From assembly GCF_024509035.1 (NCBI RefSeq), contig NZ_JANINT010000084.1, positions 3,588 through 45,945 on the forward strand: 42,358 nt of DNA, given 5' to 3'. The stretch comes from Nocardioides sp. Its GTDB lineage: Bacteria > Actinomycetota > Actinomycetes > Propionibacteriales > Nocardioidaceae. A program made the translations under genes and the position numbers. Positions 19,042 to 27,393 of this stretch are shown here, one piece after another. How positions within the stretch are numbered: the stretch's first letter is position 1; every line of letters starts with the position of its first letter. Below the pieces are notes generated by a model that was given only the letters and a program-made list of their open reading frames with translations, was not told the origin of the DNA and ran no database searches.

Positions 19042-19096
19042 GTTTGGTCACCAACGACATCTGGGAGCGCTCCCGGCATGTCGTTGGTGACCAAAC
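19042..19096. repeat. 55-bp inverted-repeat element, copy 4
   Basis: Arms at 19042-19056 and 19082-19096 are identical to the other copies. Pairing extends into the core through ACAT and ATGT, giving a 19-bp stem. The core centre contains the perfect palindrome GGGAGCGCTCCC, unrelated to the cores of copies 1-3. It lies between the convergent def and RNA methyltransferase genes. The left flank (GGAGGCGTGCG) resembles that of copy 1 (GGAGGTGGTGCG). Confidence 0.95.
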
Positions 19097-19105
19097 GGCA
19101 ACGGG

Positions 19106-19909
19106 CTACCGTCGCGCGGTGACGTAGCAGGCCACGGCGGTGGCGGCGGCGACGTTGAGCGAGTCGATGCCGTCGCGCATCGGGATGATCGCGCGGCGGT
19201 CGGCGGCCTGCTCCCACCGCGACGAGAGGCCGTGGCCCTCCGAGCCGAGCACGAGGGCGACGCGGTCGAGGCCGGCCACGGCCTCCTCGATCGGGACGGC
19301 GTCGGGTGCCAACGTGAGTGCCACGGTGGTGAAGCCGGCGGCCGACAGCGACGGTAGGGCGTCGTACCAGTCGGGCAGCCGGGTCCACGGCACCGAGAAG
19401 ACCGTCCCCATCGCCACCTTCACCGAGCGCCGGTAGAGCGGGTCGGCGCACCGGGGCGCGAGCAGCACGGCGTCGAAGCCGAGCGCGGCTCCCGAGCGGA
19501 AGATCGCGCCGACGTTCGTGTGGTCGACGATGTCCTCGAGGACCAGCACCGACCGAGCGCCCTCCAGCACCGAGGACACCGAGGGCAGTGGCCGGCGCTC
19601 GAGCGAGGCAAGTGCGCCCCGGTGGACGTGGAAGCCGGTGACCTCCTCGGCCAGGGCCTCGGAGAGGACGTAGCAGGGTGCGTCGGTGCGGGAAAGGACG
19701 TCGTCGAGGCCCTCGAGCCAGCGCGGCGCCATGAGGAACGAGCGCGGGGTGAAGCCCGCCTCCACCGAGCGGCGCACCACCTTGGCCCCCTCTGCCAGGA
19801 AGAGCCCGTGCTCGGCCTCGAGGTGCTTGCGCAGCTCGACGTCGCGCAGGTCGCGGTAGTCGGCGAGACGCGGGTCGTCGGGGTCGGTGATCTCGAGCAG
19901 CGTGGCCAT
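19106..19909 (-). CDS. SpoU/TrmH-family RNA 2'-O-methyltransferase
   Basis: A 267-residue enzyme of the SPOUT superfamily, predicted to methylate a ribose 2'-OH in rRNA or tRNA using S-adenosylmethionine. The N-terminal substrate-binding part includes FLAEGAKVVRRSVEAG. The trefoil-knot domain carries the three motifs NVGAIFRSGAALG, LVLGSEGHGLS and DSLNVAAATAVACY. The exact target base cannot be read from the sequence. Its ATG overlaps the stop of the upstream siroheme synthase gene (TGATG), so it is translationally coupled to an unrelated function. The 55-bp repeat copy 4 lies 9 bp beyond its stop. Confidence 0.88.
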   Translation of the reverse strand: MATLLEITDPDDPRLADYRDLRDVELRKHLEAEHGLFLAEGAKVVRRSVEAGFTPRSFLMAPRWLEGLDDVLSRTDAPCYVLSEALAEEVTGFHVHRGALASLERRPLPSVSSVLEGARSVLVLEDIVDHTNVGAIFRSGAALGFDAVLLAPRCADPLYRRSVKVAMGTVFSVPWTRLPDWYDALPSLSAAGFTTVALTLAPDAVPIEEAVAGLDRVALVLGSEGHGLSSRWEQAADRRAIIPMRDGIDSLNVAAATAVACYVTARR

Positions 19910-21132
19910 CAGGCGAAGTGTGCCGGATGGGCCACCGCGACGACGTCGCCGACCACGATGATCGCCGGTGGGCGTACGTCGTGCGCCGCGAGCTCGGTGG
20001 CCAGCGTGCCCAGCGTGGCGAGGACGGTCCGCTCCCCCGGCATCGTGCCGTTGCACACGACCGCGACGGGGGTGGTGGCGGGCCGGCCGCCCTCGACGAG
20101 CACCTCGGCGATCAGCGGCGCGTTCTCGACCGCCATCATCAAGACGACCGTCCCGGTGAGGCGACCCAGCGCCGCCCAGTCGACCAACGACTCCGGGTGG
20201 CCGGGCGGAAGGTGGCCCGAGACGACCGAGAACTCGTGGGCCACGCCGCGGTGGGTGACGGGGATGCCCGCGACGGCCGGCACGGCGATCGGGCTGCTCA
20301 GGCCGGGGATGACCGTCACCGGCACGCCCGCCTCACGGCAGGCGATGACCTCCTCGTAACCGCGCCCGAAGACGAAGTTGTCGCCGCCCTTGAAGCGCAC
20401 CACCCGCTTGCCGGCCAGCGCGCGCTCGACGATGACGCGATTGATCTCCTCCTGCAGGGCCGAACGTCCCCGGGGCAGCTTGGCCACGTCGATGAGCTCG
20501 ACGTCGGCCGGCAGCTCCCCGAGCAGCTCGCGCGGAGCGAGCCGGTCGGCGACGACGACGTCGGCCTCCATCAGCGCCTTGCGGCCGGCCACCGACATCA
20601 GCTCGGGGTCCCCCGGACCGCCTCCCACGAGGACCACACCCGGTGACCGGTCGCGCTGGTGGCGGGCCACGATCGTGCCTTCGCGCAGCCCCTCGAGGAT
20701 CTCGTCGCGGACCGCCGCGGAGCGCTGCGGCTCCCGCTGTCCGAGGACCGCGACCGTCACGCCGGCGTGCCGCCCGACGGCGGGCGTCCAGGCCGTGGCG
20801 CGGGTCGCGTCGTCGGAGCGCACGCAGAAGATCCGGCGTGCCTCGGCCGCGGCGGAGACCTGCTCGTTCACGGCCCGGTCGTCGGTCGCGGCCACGACGT
20901 ACCACGCCTCGTCGAGGTCGCCGTCGGCGAAGCCACGCTCGTGCCAGGTCACCTCGCCCGAGCCGACCATGCCCTCGATCGCGGGCGTGACCGCGGGGCT
21001 CACGACGTGGACGTCGGCCCTGGCCGCGATCAGCTGTGGCACCCGCCGCTGGGCGACGTGTCCCCCGCCGACCACCACGACGCGGCGGCCGGTCAGTCGC
21101 AGCCCCGAGGGGTAAGTCGTGTAGTCGTCCAT
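19909..21132 (-). CDS. cysG: Siroheme synthase: precorrin-2 dehydrogenase plus uroporphyrinogen-III methyltransferase
   Basis: A 407-residue fusion, close in length to mycobacterial CysG. The N-terminal Rossmann domain, with VVVGGGHVAQRR near residue 19, is the precorrin-2 dehydrogenase/ferrochelatase part. From about 165 the uroporphyrinogen-III C-methyltransferase domain has GGGPGDPELMSVAGRKAL, VADRL, KGGDNFVFGRG, VTVIPGLSS and MMAVEN. Together they make siroheme for sulfite or nitrite reductase; no such reductase is in the window. ATG 21132 was chosen because the protein family starts there. A weak -10 (GATGAT, 21144-21139) sits 6 nt upstream. Confidence 0.9.
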   Translation of the reverse strand: MDDYTTYPSGLRLTGRRVVVVGGGHVAQRRVPQLIAARADVHVVSPAVTPAIEGMVGSGEVTWHERGFADGDLDEAWYVVAATDDRAVNEQVSAAAEARRIFCVRSDDATRATAWTPAVGRHAGVTVAVLGQREPQRSAAVRDEILEGLREGTIVARHQRDRSPGVVLVGGGPGDPELMSVAGRKALMEADVVVADRLAPRELLGELPADVELIDVAKLPRGRSALQEEINRVIVERALAGKRVVRFKGGDNFVFGRGYEEVIACREAGVPVTVIPGLSSPIAVPAVAGIPVTHRGVAHEFSVVSGHLPPGHPESLVDWAALGRLTGTVVLMMAVENAPLIAEVLVEGGRPATTPVAVVCNGTMPGERTVLATLGTLATELAAHDVRPPAIIVVGDVVAVAHPAHFA

Positions 21133-21248
21133 CGACCCATCATCGCGGCCGCACGGACCGCGTCCGTGGCGAGCGTTCAACCACCGGACTACGTTGAGGG
21201 ACAGCCTCACGCTGAGCTATCCACGCACCATCTCATCTCAGGAGCGTC

Positions 21249-21776
21249 ATGAGCCTCGACCGACCCGTCAGCCCCAACCCGTACGACCTGCTGCCCGCCG
21301 TCCCGTCGTTCACGGTGACCAGCACGGACGTCACCGACGGGCAGCCGCTGAAGGACGACCAGGTCGCCCACCTCGGGAACACCTCGCCCCAGCTGTCGTG
21401 GTCGGGAGCGCCGGAGGGCACGAAGAGCTACACCGTCACCTGCTTCGACCCCGACGCGCCGACGCCCAGCGGGTTCTGGCACTGGGTGCTGGTCGACCTC
21501 CCGGCCGACGTCACGGCCCTCGACGCCGGCGCCGGCGCCGAGGGAGCGGATCTCCCCGGCAACGCGTTCATGTGCCGCAACGACGGCGGCGCCAAGGCGT
21601 TCGGCGGCGCCGCACCGCCGCAGGGCGACCAGGTGCACCGCTACTTCTTCGTGGTGCACGCGGTGCAGGAGGAGACGCTGGGCGTGGACTCCGACGCCTC
21701 GCCCGCGGTGGTGTCGTTCAACCTGGCGTTCAAGACCGCCGGTCGCGCGATCATCCACGGCACCTACCAGCACTAG
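21249..21776 (+). CDS. PEBP-family protein (YbhB/YbcL type)
   Basis: A 175-residue phosphatidylethanolamine-binding-protein-like domain. Family motifs are [26 protein letters not shown] with the ligand-site DPDAP, then [12 protein letters not shown] and a late [10 protein letters not shown] strand. There is no signal peptide, so it is cytosolic. The bacterial members have no settled role; kinase or protease inhibition is suggested for relatives. A clear ribosome site, AGGAG, precedes the ATG at 21249. Confidence 0.9.
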   Translation: MSLDRPVSPNPYDLLPAVPSFTVTSTDVTDGQPLKDDQVAHLGNTSPQLSWSGAPEGTKSYTVTCFDPDAPTPSGFWHWVLVDLPADVTALDAGAGAEGADLPGNAFMCRNDGGAKAFGGAAPPQGDQVHRYFFVVHAVQEETLGVDSDASPAVVSFNLAFKTAGRAIIHGTYQH

Positions 21777-21815
21777 TGCTGTACGTGCGCTTGAGCCCGT
21801 GAGACCGTCGAGGGC

Positions 21816-23060
21816 ATGCGTGCCTCTCGGACCCTGCTTCTCGCCGCCCTGACCCTGGTGGCCGGCGCCCTCGTCGCTCCCGCCCCCGCGAGGGCGGACG
21901 GGGAGACCTGTCGCGGCCAGGCAGCGACGATCGTCGGCCACTCCGGCGAAGCGGTCCACGGCACCGATGGCGACGACGTGATCGTGACCAATGGTGCGAG
22001 CGAGACGTACGCCGGCCCCGGGGACGACACCATCTGCGTCGTGGGCGACTTCGAGCCCTACGTCGACGCCGGGGACGGCGACGACGTCGTCGACGCGACG
22101 AGCATCAAAAGCCTCCGCAACGGCGTACGGGTGGATCTCGGGCGCGGTTCCGACACGTTCGAGGGCGCCAACGGTCGGGATGAGGTCACGGCCGGGACGC
22201 TGCACGCCGATGACGGGATCGACCACGTCGCCACCGGTCGAGGCAAGGACACGCTCACCACCGGCGACGCAACCCCCGTCAACCACGACGACGTCGACCT
22301 CGGGGGTGGCAACGACGTTCTCAATCTCCTGTCCGAGCGCAACGACGGGAGCCTGCACGGGGGCCCCGGGCTGAACCGGGTGAGGCTCGTGTTCTCGACA
22401 CCGCGGGACAGGGTCGTCGACGACCGGGCCGGTCAGGTCAGGGTCGACGGAGCGGTCGCCGCTTTCTGGACCGGCTTCCACGTCTCGGCGATCGACGGCG
22501 AGCAGGACGCCAGCGTGACCTACCTCGGCACCGAGCAGGACGACCACGTCGAGGTCAACGAGGTCGGCCTGCGGAGCGCGGACCTCGGCTCGGGCGACGA
22601 CTGGCTCTGGCTCCTCCGGCTCGGTGACGCCCCGCGCGACCGCATCGACGGCGGGACGGGCCACGACTCCGTGCTCGTCTACGACCCGGAGGCGGTCGAC
22701 CTCGACCTGACCCGCGATCGTCTGTCGGGCTACCGGGTGATCGACAACGAGTACTACCGCGCCGTGGCACGCACCGTCAGCCTCCGTGGCAGTCACAGGG
22801 CCGACACCCTCAGCGTCGACGGCTGCTCGGTCATCGTGCGGGGGTTGGGCGGTGACGACGACATCTCGTGGGCCGACGCCGGTCAGGCCTGCCGACGCAA
22901 CACCGACCTCCGGCTCTACGGCGGCAGGGGCGCCGACCGGCTGGTCGGCAGCCCGTACGACGACCACCTCGACGGCGGGTCCGGTGTCGACCGGGTCCGC
23001 GGCCGCGAGGGCACGGACTGGTGCCGCGGGGAGTTCCGCCGTTCGTGCGAGCTGCCGTAG
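21816..23060 (+). CDS. Secreted acidic RTX-like repeat protein
   Basis: A 414-residue secreted protein. Residues 1-27 form a signal peptide (MRASRTLLLAALTLVAG... ending ARA-D). The rest has many Asp/Gly-rich motifs related to the calcium-binding nonapeptide GGxGxDxUx: HGTDGDDVI, AGDGDDVV, LGGGNDVL, LGSGDDWL, LGGDDDI, YGGRGADRL and DGGSGVDRV. The repeats are loosely spaced and divergent, so only part of a beta-roll may form. It also has five or more cysteines, unusual in RTX proteins, including a C-terminal DWCRGEFRRSCELP. No enzymatic domain is visible. Surface or extracellular calcium binding is inferred. Confidence 0.82.
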   Translation: MRASRTLLLAALTLVAGALVAPAPARADGETCRGQAATIVGHSGEAVHGTDGDDVIVTNGASETYAGPGDDTICVVGDFEPYVDAGDGDDVVDATSIKSLRNGVRVDLGRGSDTFEGANGRDEVTAGTLHADDGIDHVATGRGKDTLTTGDATPVNHDDVDLGGGNDVLNLLSERNDGSLHGGPGLNRVRLVFSTPRDRVVDDRAGQVRVDGAVAAFWTGFHVSAIDGEQDASVTYLGTEQDDHVEVNEVGLRSADLGSGDDWLWLLRLGDAPRDRIDGGTGHDSVLVYDPEAVDLDLTRDRLSGYRVIDNEYYRAVARTVSLRGSHRADTLSVDGCSVIVRGLGGDDDISWADAGQACRRNTDLRLYGGRGADRLVGSPYDDHLDGGSGVDRVRGREGTDWCRGEFRRSCELP

Positions 23061-23085
23061 CGCCTCAGGCGCCGCGGAGCAGCTC
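23049..23085. terminator. Hairpin spanning both stop codons of a convergent pair
   Basis: GAGCTGC (23049-23055) pairs with GCAGCTC (23079-23085). Within it GCGCC (23060-23064) pairs with GGCGC (23068-23072) around the loop TCA. The stop codons of the RTX-like gene (23058-23060) and the FMN reductase gene (23065-23067) both lie inside. It is a probable bidirectional transcript end without a T tract. Confidence 0.55.
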
Positions 23086-23661
23086 CTCGAACGGCGTCGG
23101 CTCGGCGAACTCGTCCTCCACCGAGCGGGTACGTCGCGCGGGCGCGCCATGCAGCAGTGAGACCAGCTCGCCCGCGGCCCGATCGATGCGCTCGTCCAGA
23201 CCGCGGTCCCCGAAGTCCTCGCTGGCGGCGAAGACCCCCGTGGGAGCCACCGTCGCGTGCAGATAGGTGAACAGCGGGCGCAGCGCGTGCTCGAGCACCA
23301 GCGAGTGCCGCGGAGTCCCGGCGGTCGCCCCGATCAGGACCGGCTTGCCGTCGAGCGTCCCTGGTTCGAGGACGTCGAAGAATGTCTTGAACAGCCCGGA
23401 GTAGCTCGCGGAGAAGACCGGCGTGACGACGACGAGTGCGTCGGCCCGGCGGACTGTCGCGATGGCCTCGGCCAGCTCGCCGGTCGGGAAGCCGGTGAGC
23501 AGGTGGTCCGCGAGCGGGTGCGCGAGCGGCCGGAGCTCGACCACGTCGACCTCGACCGGCTCGTGGGCCGCCCGCACGACCGCCTCGGCGAGACGGTCGG
23601 CGAGCAGCCGGGTCGAGGACGGGACGCTCAGGCCCGCGCTGACGACCGCGATGCGGGTCAT
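23065..23661 (-). CDS. NAD(P)H-dependent FMN reductase, CE1759-like
   Basis: A 198-residue flavodoxin-fold reductase. It has the N-terminal phosphate loop VVSAGLSVPSSTRLLADRL and the TPVFSASYSGLFKTFFDVL segment that contacts the flavin. It matches the reductases that are partnered with luciferase-like monooxygenases (CE1759 type). It lies downstream of such a monooxygenase gene, separated by 67 bp that contain an inverted repeat. It would supply reduced FMN to the partner. The ATG at 23661 has a GGGG-rich ribosome site; an in-frame ATG further upstream lies in the intergenic repeat and was not used. Confidence 0.87.
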   Translation of the reverse strand: MTRIAVVSAGLSVPSSTRLLADRLAEAVVRAAHEPVEVDVVELRPLAHPLADHLLTGFPTGELAEAIATVRRADALVVVTPVFSASYSGLFKTFFDVLEPGTLDGKPVLIGATAGTPRHSLVLEHALRPLFTYLHATVAPTGVFAASEDFGDRGLDERIDRAAGELVSLLHGAPARRTRSVEDEFAEPTPFEELLRGA

Positions 23662-23676
23662 GCGGGGTCCCCTCGG

Positions 23677-23717
23677 AATCGCGGGCTGGAGGAGCGAAGC
23701 GGGGGAAGCCCGCGATT
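23677..23717. repeat. Intergenic inverted repeat between monooxygenase and reductase genes
   Basis: AATCGCGGGCT (23677-23687) and AGCCCGCGATT (23707-23717) are perfect 11-bp inverted repeats around a 19-nt loop containing GGAGGAGCGAAGC. In the transcript, which reads from the minus strand, this hairpin would lie between the two cistrons. It could lower or protect expression of the downstream reductase. Confidence 0.85.
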
Positions 23718-23728
23718 GCGTGGGGTGC

Positions 23729-24871
23729 TCATACCTGGACCTCCTCGCGGTCGGTGGTGCCGGTGACGTCGTCGACGGCGTGCACGGTCGTGTCCTTGGC
23801 ACCGCCGGCGGCGGCGACGAGCGAGGCGTGCGTGGGGGCGTCGGGGATATGGGCGGGCCGACCCTCCGCGAAGCCCTTGCGCAGCTCGGGAAGGATCTCG
23901 CCGAGCAGGTCCAGCTGCTCGAGCACGGTCTTCAGCGGCAGGCCCGCGTGGTCGACCAGGAACAGCTGGCGCTGGTAGTGCCCGACGTAGTCGCGGAACG
24001 ACAGCGTCCGCTCGAGCACCTGCTGCGGCGAGCCGACCGTCAGCGGCGTCGCCTCGGTGAAGTCCTCGAGCGACGGACCGTGGCCGTAGACCGGCGCGTT
24101 GTCGAAGTAGGGCCGGAACTCGTTCACCGCGTCCTGGCTGTTGGGGCGCATGAAGAACTGACCCCCGAGCCCGACGATCGCGGTGTCCGCCGGACCGTGG
24201 CCGTAGTGCTCGAAGCGACGCCGGTAGAGCTCGACCATCTGCTTGGTGTGGCCGGCCGGCCAGAAGATGTGGTTGTGGAAGAAGCCGTCACCGTAGTACG
24301 CCGCCTGCTCGGCGATCTCGGGACTCCGGATCGAGCCGTGCCACACGAACGGAGCGACGCCGTCCAGCGGACGCGGGGTCGAGGTGTAGCCCTGCAGCGG
24401 CGTGCGGAACCGGCCCTCCCAGTTGACGACGTCCTCGGTCCAGAGCCGGCGCAGCAGCGCGTAGTTCTCGATCGCCAGGTTGATGCCCTGGCGGATGTCC
24501 TTGCCGAACCAGGGATAGACGGGGCCGGTGTTGCCGCGGCCCATCATCAGGTCGACGCGGCCGTCGGTGAGGTGCTGGATCTTGGCGTAGTCCTCAGCGA
24601 TCAGCACGGGGTCGGTCGTGGTGATCAGCGTCGTCGCGGTCGAGAGGATGATGTTCTCGGTCTTCGCGCCGATGTAGGCGAGCGTGGCGGTCGGGTTCGA
24701 GGCGATGAACGGCGGGTTGTGGTGCTCGCCGGTCGCGAACACGTCGAGCCCGATCTCCTCGGCCTTCGTCGCGATCTCGACGGTCGCCTTGATGCGCTCG
24801 TGCTCGGTCGGGGTCCGACCCGTGGTCGGATCCGGCGTGACGTCGCCGACGGTGAAGATGCCGATCTGCAT
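23729..24871 (-). CDS. Luciferase-like flavin monooxygenase, CE1758-like
   Basis: A 380-residue LLM-class oxidoreductase with a TIM-barrel fold. It starts MQIGIFTVGDVTPDP, followed by DVFATGEHHNPPF, LSTATTLITTTDP and DLMMGRGNTGPVYPWFG, all typical of the CE1758 subgroup. The subgroup characteristically pairs with a CE1759-type FMN reductase, as here. It would use reduced FMN and oxygen; the substrate is unknown. The C-terminal 30 residues are variable. The ATG at 24871 is preceded by GAGCGGAC. The divergent gap to the next gene is 87 bp. Confidence 0.88.
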   Translation of the reverse strand: MQIGIFTVGDVTPDPTTGRTPTEHERIKATVEIATKAEEIGLDVFATGEHHNPPFIASNPTATLAYIGAKTENIILSTATTLITTTDPVLIAEDYAKIQHLTDGRVDLMMGRGNTGPVYPWFGKDIRQGINLAIENYALLRRLWTEDVVNWEGRFRTPLQGYTSTPRPLDGVAPFVWHGSIRSPEIAEQAAYYGDGFFHNHIFWPAGHTKQMVELYRRRFEHYGHGPADTAIVGLGGQFFMRPNSQDAVNEFRPYFDNAPVYGHGPSLEDFTEATPLTVGSPQQVLERTLSFRDYVGHYQRQLFLVDHAGLPLKTVLEQLDLLGEILPELRKGFAEGRPAHIPDAPTHASLVAAAGGAKDTTVHAVDDVTGTTDREEVQV

Positions 24872-24958
24872 GTCCGCTCACTGTCCTCAGGTAGTTGAAT
24901 CGCCAATCACCTGATCAAACGATACGGGGACGCGCGCTATTCCTGCGACCATCTGCCC

Positions 24959-25573
24959 GTGAACACCGTGCGCGGCCTCGCCGCTCCCCGCGTCGCCGCC
25001 TGGGTCCCTGTCGTGGTGCTGGCGCTCACCGTAGGTCAGCTCGCGGTGGCCGAGTGGGCGCCCGGGATCGACCGGTTCGCCGACAAGGCCTTCGGAGCGC
25101 GCCTGGTGGCCTATCCCCTGCTCATGCTCCTCGCCCCGGCGATCTGGTGGGCGGCACAGCGACGGCGCACGCGCGCGGAGCCGGCTCCCCACGGCGCCTT
25201 CGCGTTGATCATGCTGCCGTTCCTGGTGGACGTGACCGGCAACAGCCTCGACCTCTACGACGCGATCGGCTGGTGGGACGACCTCAACCACTTCGCCAAC
25301 TGGGCGCTGCTGCTCACCGGCATCGGGCTGCTCACCTGCCGTCAGGTCGAGCCGATCTGGGCCGTCGTGGTCCTGGTGACAGGTCTCGGGTCGATCCTCG
25401 CCATCGGCTGGGAGCTCGGCGAGTGGTTCACGTTCATCCGGCACGGCACCGAGCTCGACACCGCCTACGAGGACACCCTGGGCGACGAGGCCCTCGGGAC
25501 CCTCGGGGCACTGGTCGCCGGGCTCGTGGTCGGACGGATCCTGACGCGGGCTAGGCGCGCGGCGTCGCGGTGA
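24959..25573 (+). CDS. DUF2238/YjdF-like integral membrane protein
   Basis: A 204-residue membrane protein with five or six hydrophobic segments. The charged motifs LDLYDAIGWWDDLNHFANW and GWELGEWFTFIRHGTELDTA, then YEDTLGDEALGTLGALVAG, match the YjdF type, where acidic and His residues face each other in the membrane. The function is unknown. The start is a GTG with no clear ribosome site. The last 23 bp overlap the end of the sortase gene on the other strand. Confidence 0.78.
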   Translation: MNTVRGLAAPRVAAWVPVVVLALTVGQLAVAEWAPGIDRFADKAFGARLVAYPLLMLLAPAIWWAAQRRRTRAEPAPHGAFALIMLPFLVDVTGNSLDLYDAIGWWDDLNHFANWALLLTGIGLLTCRQVEPIWAVVVLVTGLGSILAIGWELGEWFTFIRHGTELDTAYEDTLGDEALGTLGALVAGLVVGRILTRARRAASR

Positions 25574-26177
25574 CGACGACGTTGCTGAGATAACGCTCGC
25601 CGTCCCAGTCCTCGCACGTGATCAGCACCAGCCGGCCCGAGACGTCCTGGCTGAACAGCTTGGTCGCGTGGTCGGCGATAGTGCCCTTGCTGAAGATCTT
25701 CACCCGCTGCACGTCATAGCGGATCGTGCCCCGGTCAGTGCGCACGACCACGAGGTCACCCGGCTCGACGTGCTCGAGGTCGTCGAGGGCGCCGCCGCCG
25801 GTGTGCACGGTGTGACCGGTGACCAGAGCGCTGCCGCGGGCAGCCCCCGGCTTGGCGCCGTCGGCCCACCAGCCGAGACGTTGCGGGTCGCTCGGCGGGA
25901 TGAGCGTGCGGTCCGGCGCGCGCACCGGCAGCACCGGCGCATCGACTCCCAGGCTGGGGATGCGCACCCTGGTGGGGGCACCCGGCTTGCGCGGTGCGCG
26001 CACAGCCTCGGCCGTCGTCCCGGTCTCGGGCGTGGCATTGCTCGCCCCTGCGGGATCAGCGGTCATCGCCTGCGTGCGGTTGGACTGGGTCCACCACAAG
26101 GCGACGCCGAGGGCGATGAGGACGACGCCCACCGCCGCCACCCATCCCGGGTGGCGACGCGTGGACGTCATCTGCAT
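25551..26177 (-). CDS. Class F sortase
   Basis: A 208-residue membrane-anchored transpeptidase. The single membrane helix spans about residues 12-30, then a linker and the sortase barrel. The catalytic residues are His122 in VTGHTVHTGG, Cys188 in LVLITCEDWDG and Arg195 in GERYLSN. The short TCEDWDG segment and overall size fit the class F sortases common in actinobacteria. Its gene lies 29 bp after a gene for a surface protein with a sorting-signal-like C-terminus, which is its likely substrate. The 3' end overlaps the convergent membrane-protein gene. Confidence 0.9.
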   Translation of the reverse strand: MQMTSTRRHPGWVAAVGVVLIALGVALWWTQSNRTQAMTADPAGASNATPETGTTAEAVRAPRKPGAPTRVRIPSLGVDAPVLPVRAPDRTLIPPSDPQRLGWWADGAKPGAARGSALVTGHTVHTGGGALDDLEHVEPGDLVVVRTDRGTIRYDVQRVKIFSKGTIADHATKLFSQDVSGRLVLITCEDWDGERYLSNVVVTATPRA

Positions 26178-26206
26178 CCCTCCGTCAGGACCGGGTCAGG
26201 CACGGA

Positions 26207-27274
26207 TCAGGCACGCGACCGGTTGCGCAGCACGACGGCGGCTCCGGCCAGCACCAGCACGAGCGAGATCAGGGTCAGCGGGAGCGGCGAGCGCGCCCAC
26301 TCGGGCAGCGCGGAGCTCTCACCCGCGTCGACCGCGGTCGGTACGGCGGCGCTGTCCGACGCCACCGCGGCCTCGTCGGCCTGGTCGCCCGCGACGAAGG
26401 TCTCGCCGAGCACGCCCTGGTCGGTCGTGCCGGCCGCGTCGTCACCCTCGACGGTGCCGCTGCCGACGCCGGCGTCCCCGGTGGAGGTGTCCTCGTCGGT
26501 GTCGGGCGCGGTGGTCTCCGGCGCCGTCTCGCCCGCGCACGGCTCGACCCAGAAGACCTTCGACTTGGTGTCGTTGCCCAGCGAGTGCGGCGTCGCGACC
26601 GTCAGCTTCACGTGGTAGCCCTGCTTCGGGTGCGGCTCGCCTTGGAACGTCAGGGTGTAGGCCTGGCGCCCGTCGAGATCGGTGCCGCCGCCAGCGGGGT
26701 CCCCACCCACGAAGACCTGGGACGGCGAGGTGCCACCCAGCACCACGTCCGACGTCGGCGCCTGAGCGGCGAAGGTGACCGTCGAGACGACGTCCGCGCC
26801 CTCGTCGAAGCCGAACCACTCGACGAAGAACGTGCAGCCCGGGTGCGGGTTGTTGCTCGGGTGCCCGACCTCATCGCCCGGGCCGGCGATCTTCACCGTC
26901 CCGTTGTTGCCAGGAGGATTGCCGGGCGTGTGGCTCGGTCCGTGACCCTGGCCGTGACCCTGGCCGTGACCCTGGCCGCCCTGGTGTCCGGGGTTCGCGA
27001 CCTGGCCGGGCGCGTGTGCGTGTCCCGTGTGCTTGCCCTTGTCCTGGCCCTGGCCGTTCTGGCTCTTGTCCTTGCCGCTCTTGTCCTTGTTGCTCTTGTC
27101 CTTGCCCTGGCCCTGGCCGGCGCCCTGCGCCGGGTCCTTGGTCTGGCCCAGGTGCTGGCCGTGGTCGGTGTGGTCGGGCTTGGGGTCGGCAACAGCCACG
27201 CCCCCCAGCGACCAGGATCCGAGAATGCCAGCGGTGACGAGCGCAAGAGCGCGCAGGCGTACCGAGTTCCCCAT
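26207..27274 (-). CDS. Putative sortase substrate: secreted low-complexity surface protein
   Basis: A 355-residue protein with a signal peptide (residues 1-29, ending VAVA-D). A Gly/Lys/His/Gln-rich segment of about 90 residues follows, with QGKDKSNKDKSGKDKS and GQGHGQGHGQGHG. A folded domain at about 125-250 has two cysteines (in HPGCTFFVEWFG and WVEPCAGE) that could form a disulfide. Then an acidic Thr/Ala-rich spacer leads to LPEWA (323-327), a hydrophobic helix and the basic tail RNRSRA. This is the layout of a cell-wall sorting signal, but LPEWA is not LPXTG. It is encoded directly upstream of the class F sortase. Confidence 0.82.
   Translation of the reverse strand: MGNSVRLRALALVTAGILGSWSLGGVAVADPKPDHTDHGQHLGQTKDPAQGAGQGQGKDKSNKDKSGKDKSQNGQGQDKGKHTGHAHAPGQVANPGHQGGQGHGQGHGQGHGPSHTPGNPPGNNGTVKIAGPGDEVGHPSNNPHPGCTFFVEWFGFDEGADVVSTVTFAAQAPTSDVVLGGTSPSQVFVGGDPAGGGTDLDGRQAYTLTFQGEPHPKQGYHVKLTVATPHSLGNDTKSKVFWVEPCAGETAPETTAPDTDEDTSTGDAGVGSGTVEGDDAAGTTDQGVLGETFVAGDQADEAAVASDSAAVPTAVDAGESSALPEWARSPLPLTLISLVLVLAGAAVVLRNRSRA
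26941..26976. repeat. 12-bp tandem repeat in the surface-protein gene
   Basis: Three perfect copies of CGTGACCCTGGC on the plus strand, encoding the GQGH repeats of the surface protein on the minus strand. On the plus strand the same array reads as hydrophobic VTLA repeats, which are an artefact. Confidence 0.9.
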
Positions 27275-27352
27275 GAGACGTGCTCCATTGTCCAGGCCGC
27301 GAGCTGCGGCAGTAGTCCCCCGACTGACAGGGAGGTTGCCGGGGAGACACCT

Positions 27353-27387
27353 GTTGGAAACCTCTTATCCAACTGGTCTAGACCGGT
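27353..27387. promoter_or_regulatory. Two adjacent inverted repeats upstream of the surface-protein gene
   Basis: GTTGGA and TCCAAC (27353-27358, 27368-27373) flank a 9-bp loop, and directly beside it ACTGGTCTAGACCGGT (27372-27387) is a 16-bp palindrome with one mismatched pair. They lie 79-113 bp upstream of the surface-protein ATG and just after the stop of the phosphatase gene. They could be operators of the sortase operon or the terminator of the phosphatase transcript. Confidence 0.5.
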
Positions 27388-27393
27388 CCTACG

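Noticed and set aside
24872..24958. MarR- or TetR-type operator between the monooxygenase and the membrane-protein gene
   Set aside because: Only loose symmetry (TTGATC... and ...TTCAA) was seen; not better than chance by eye.
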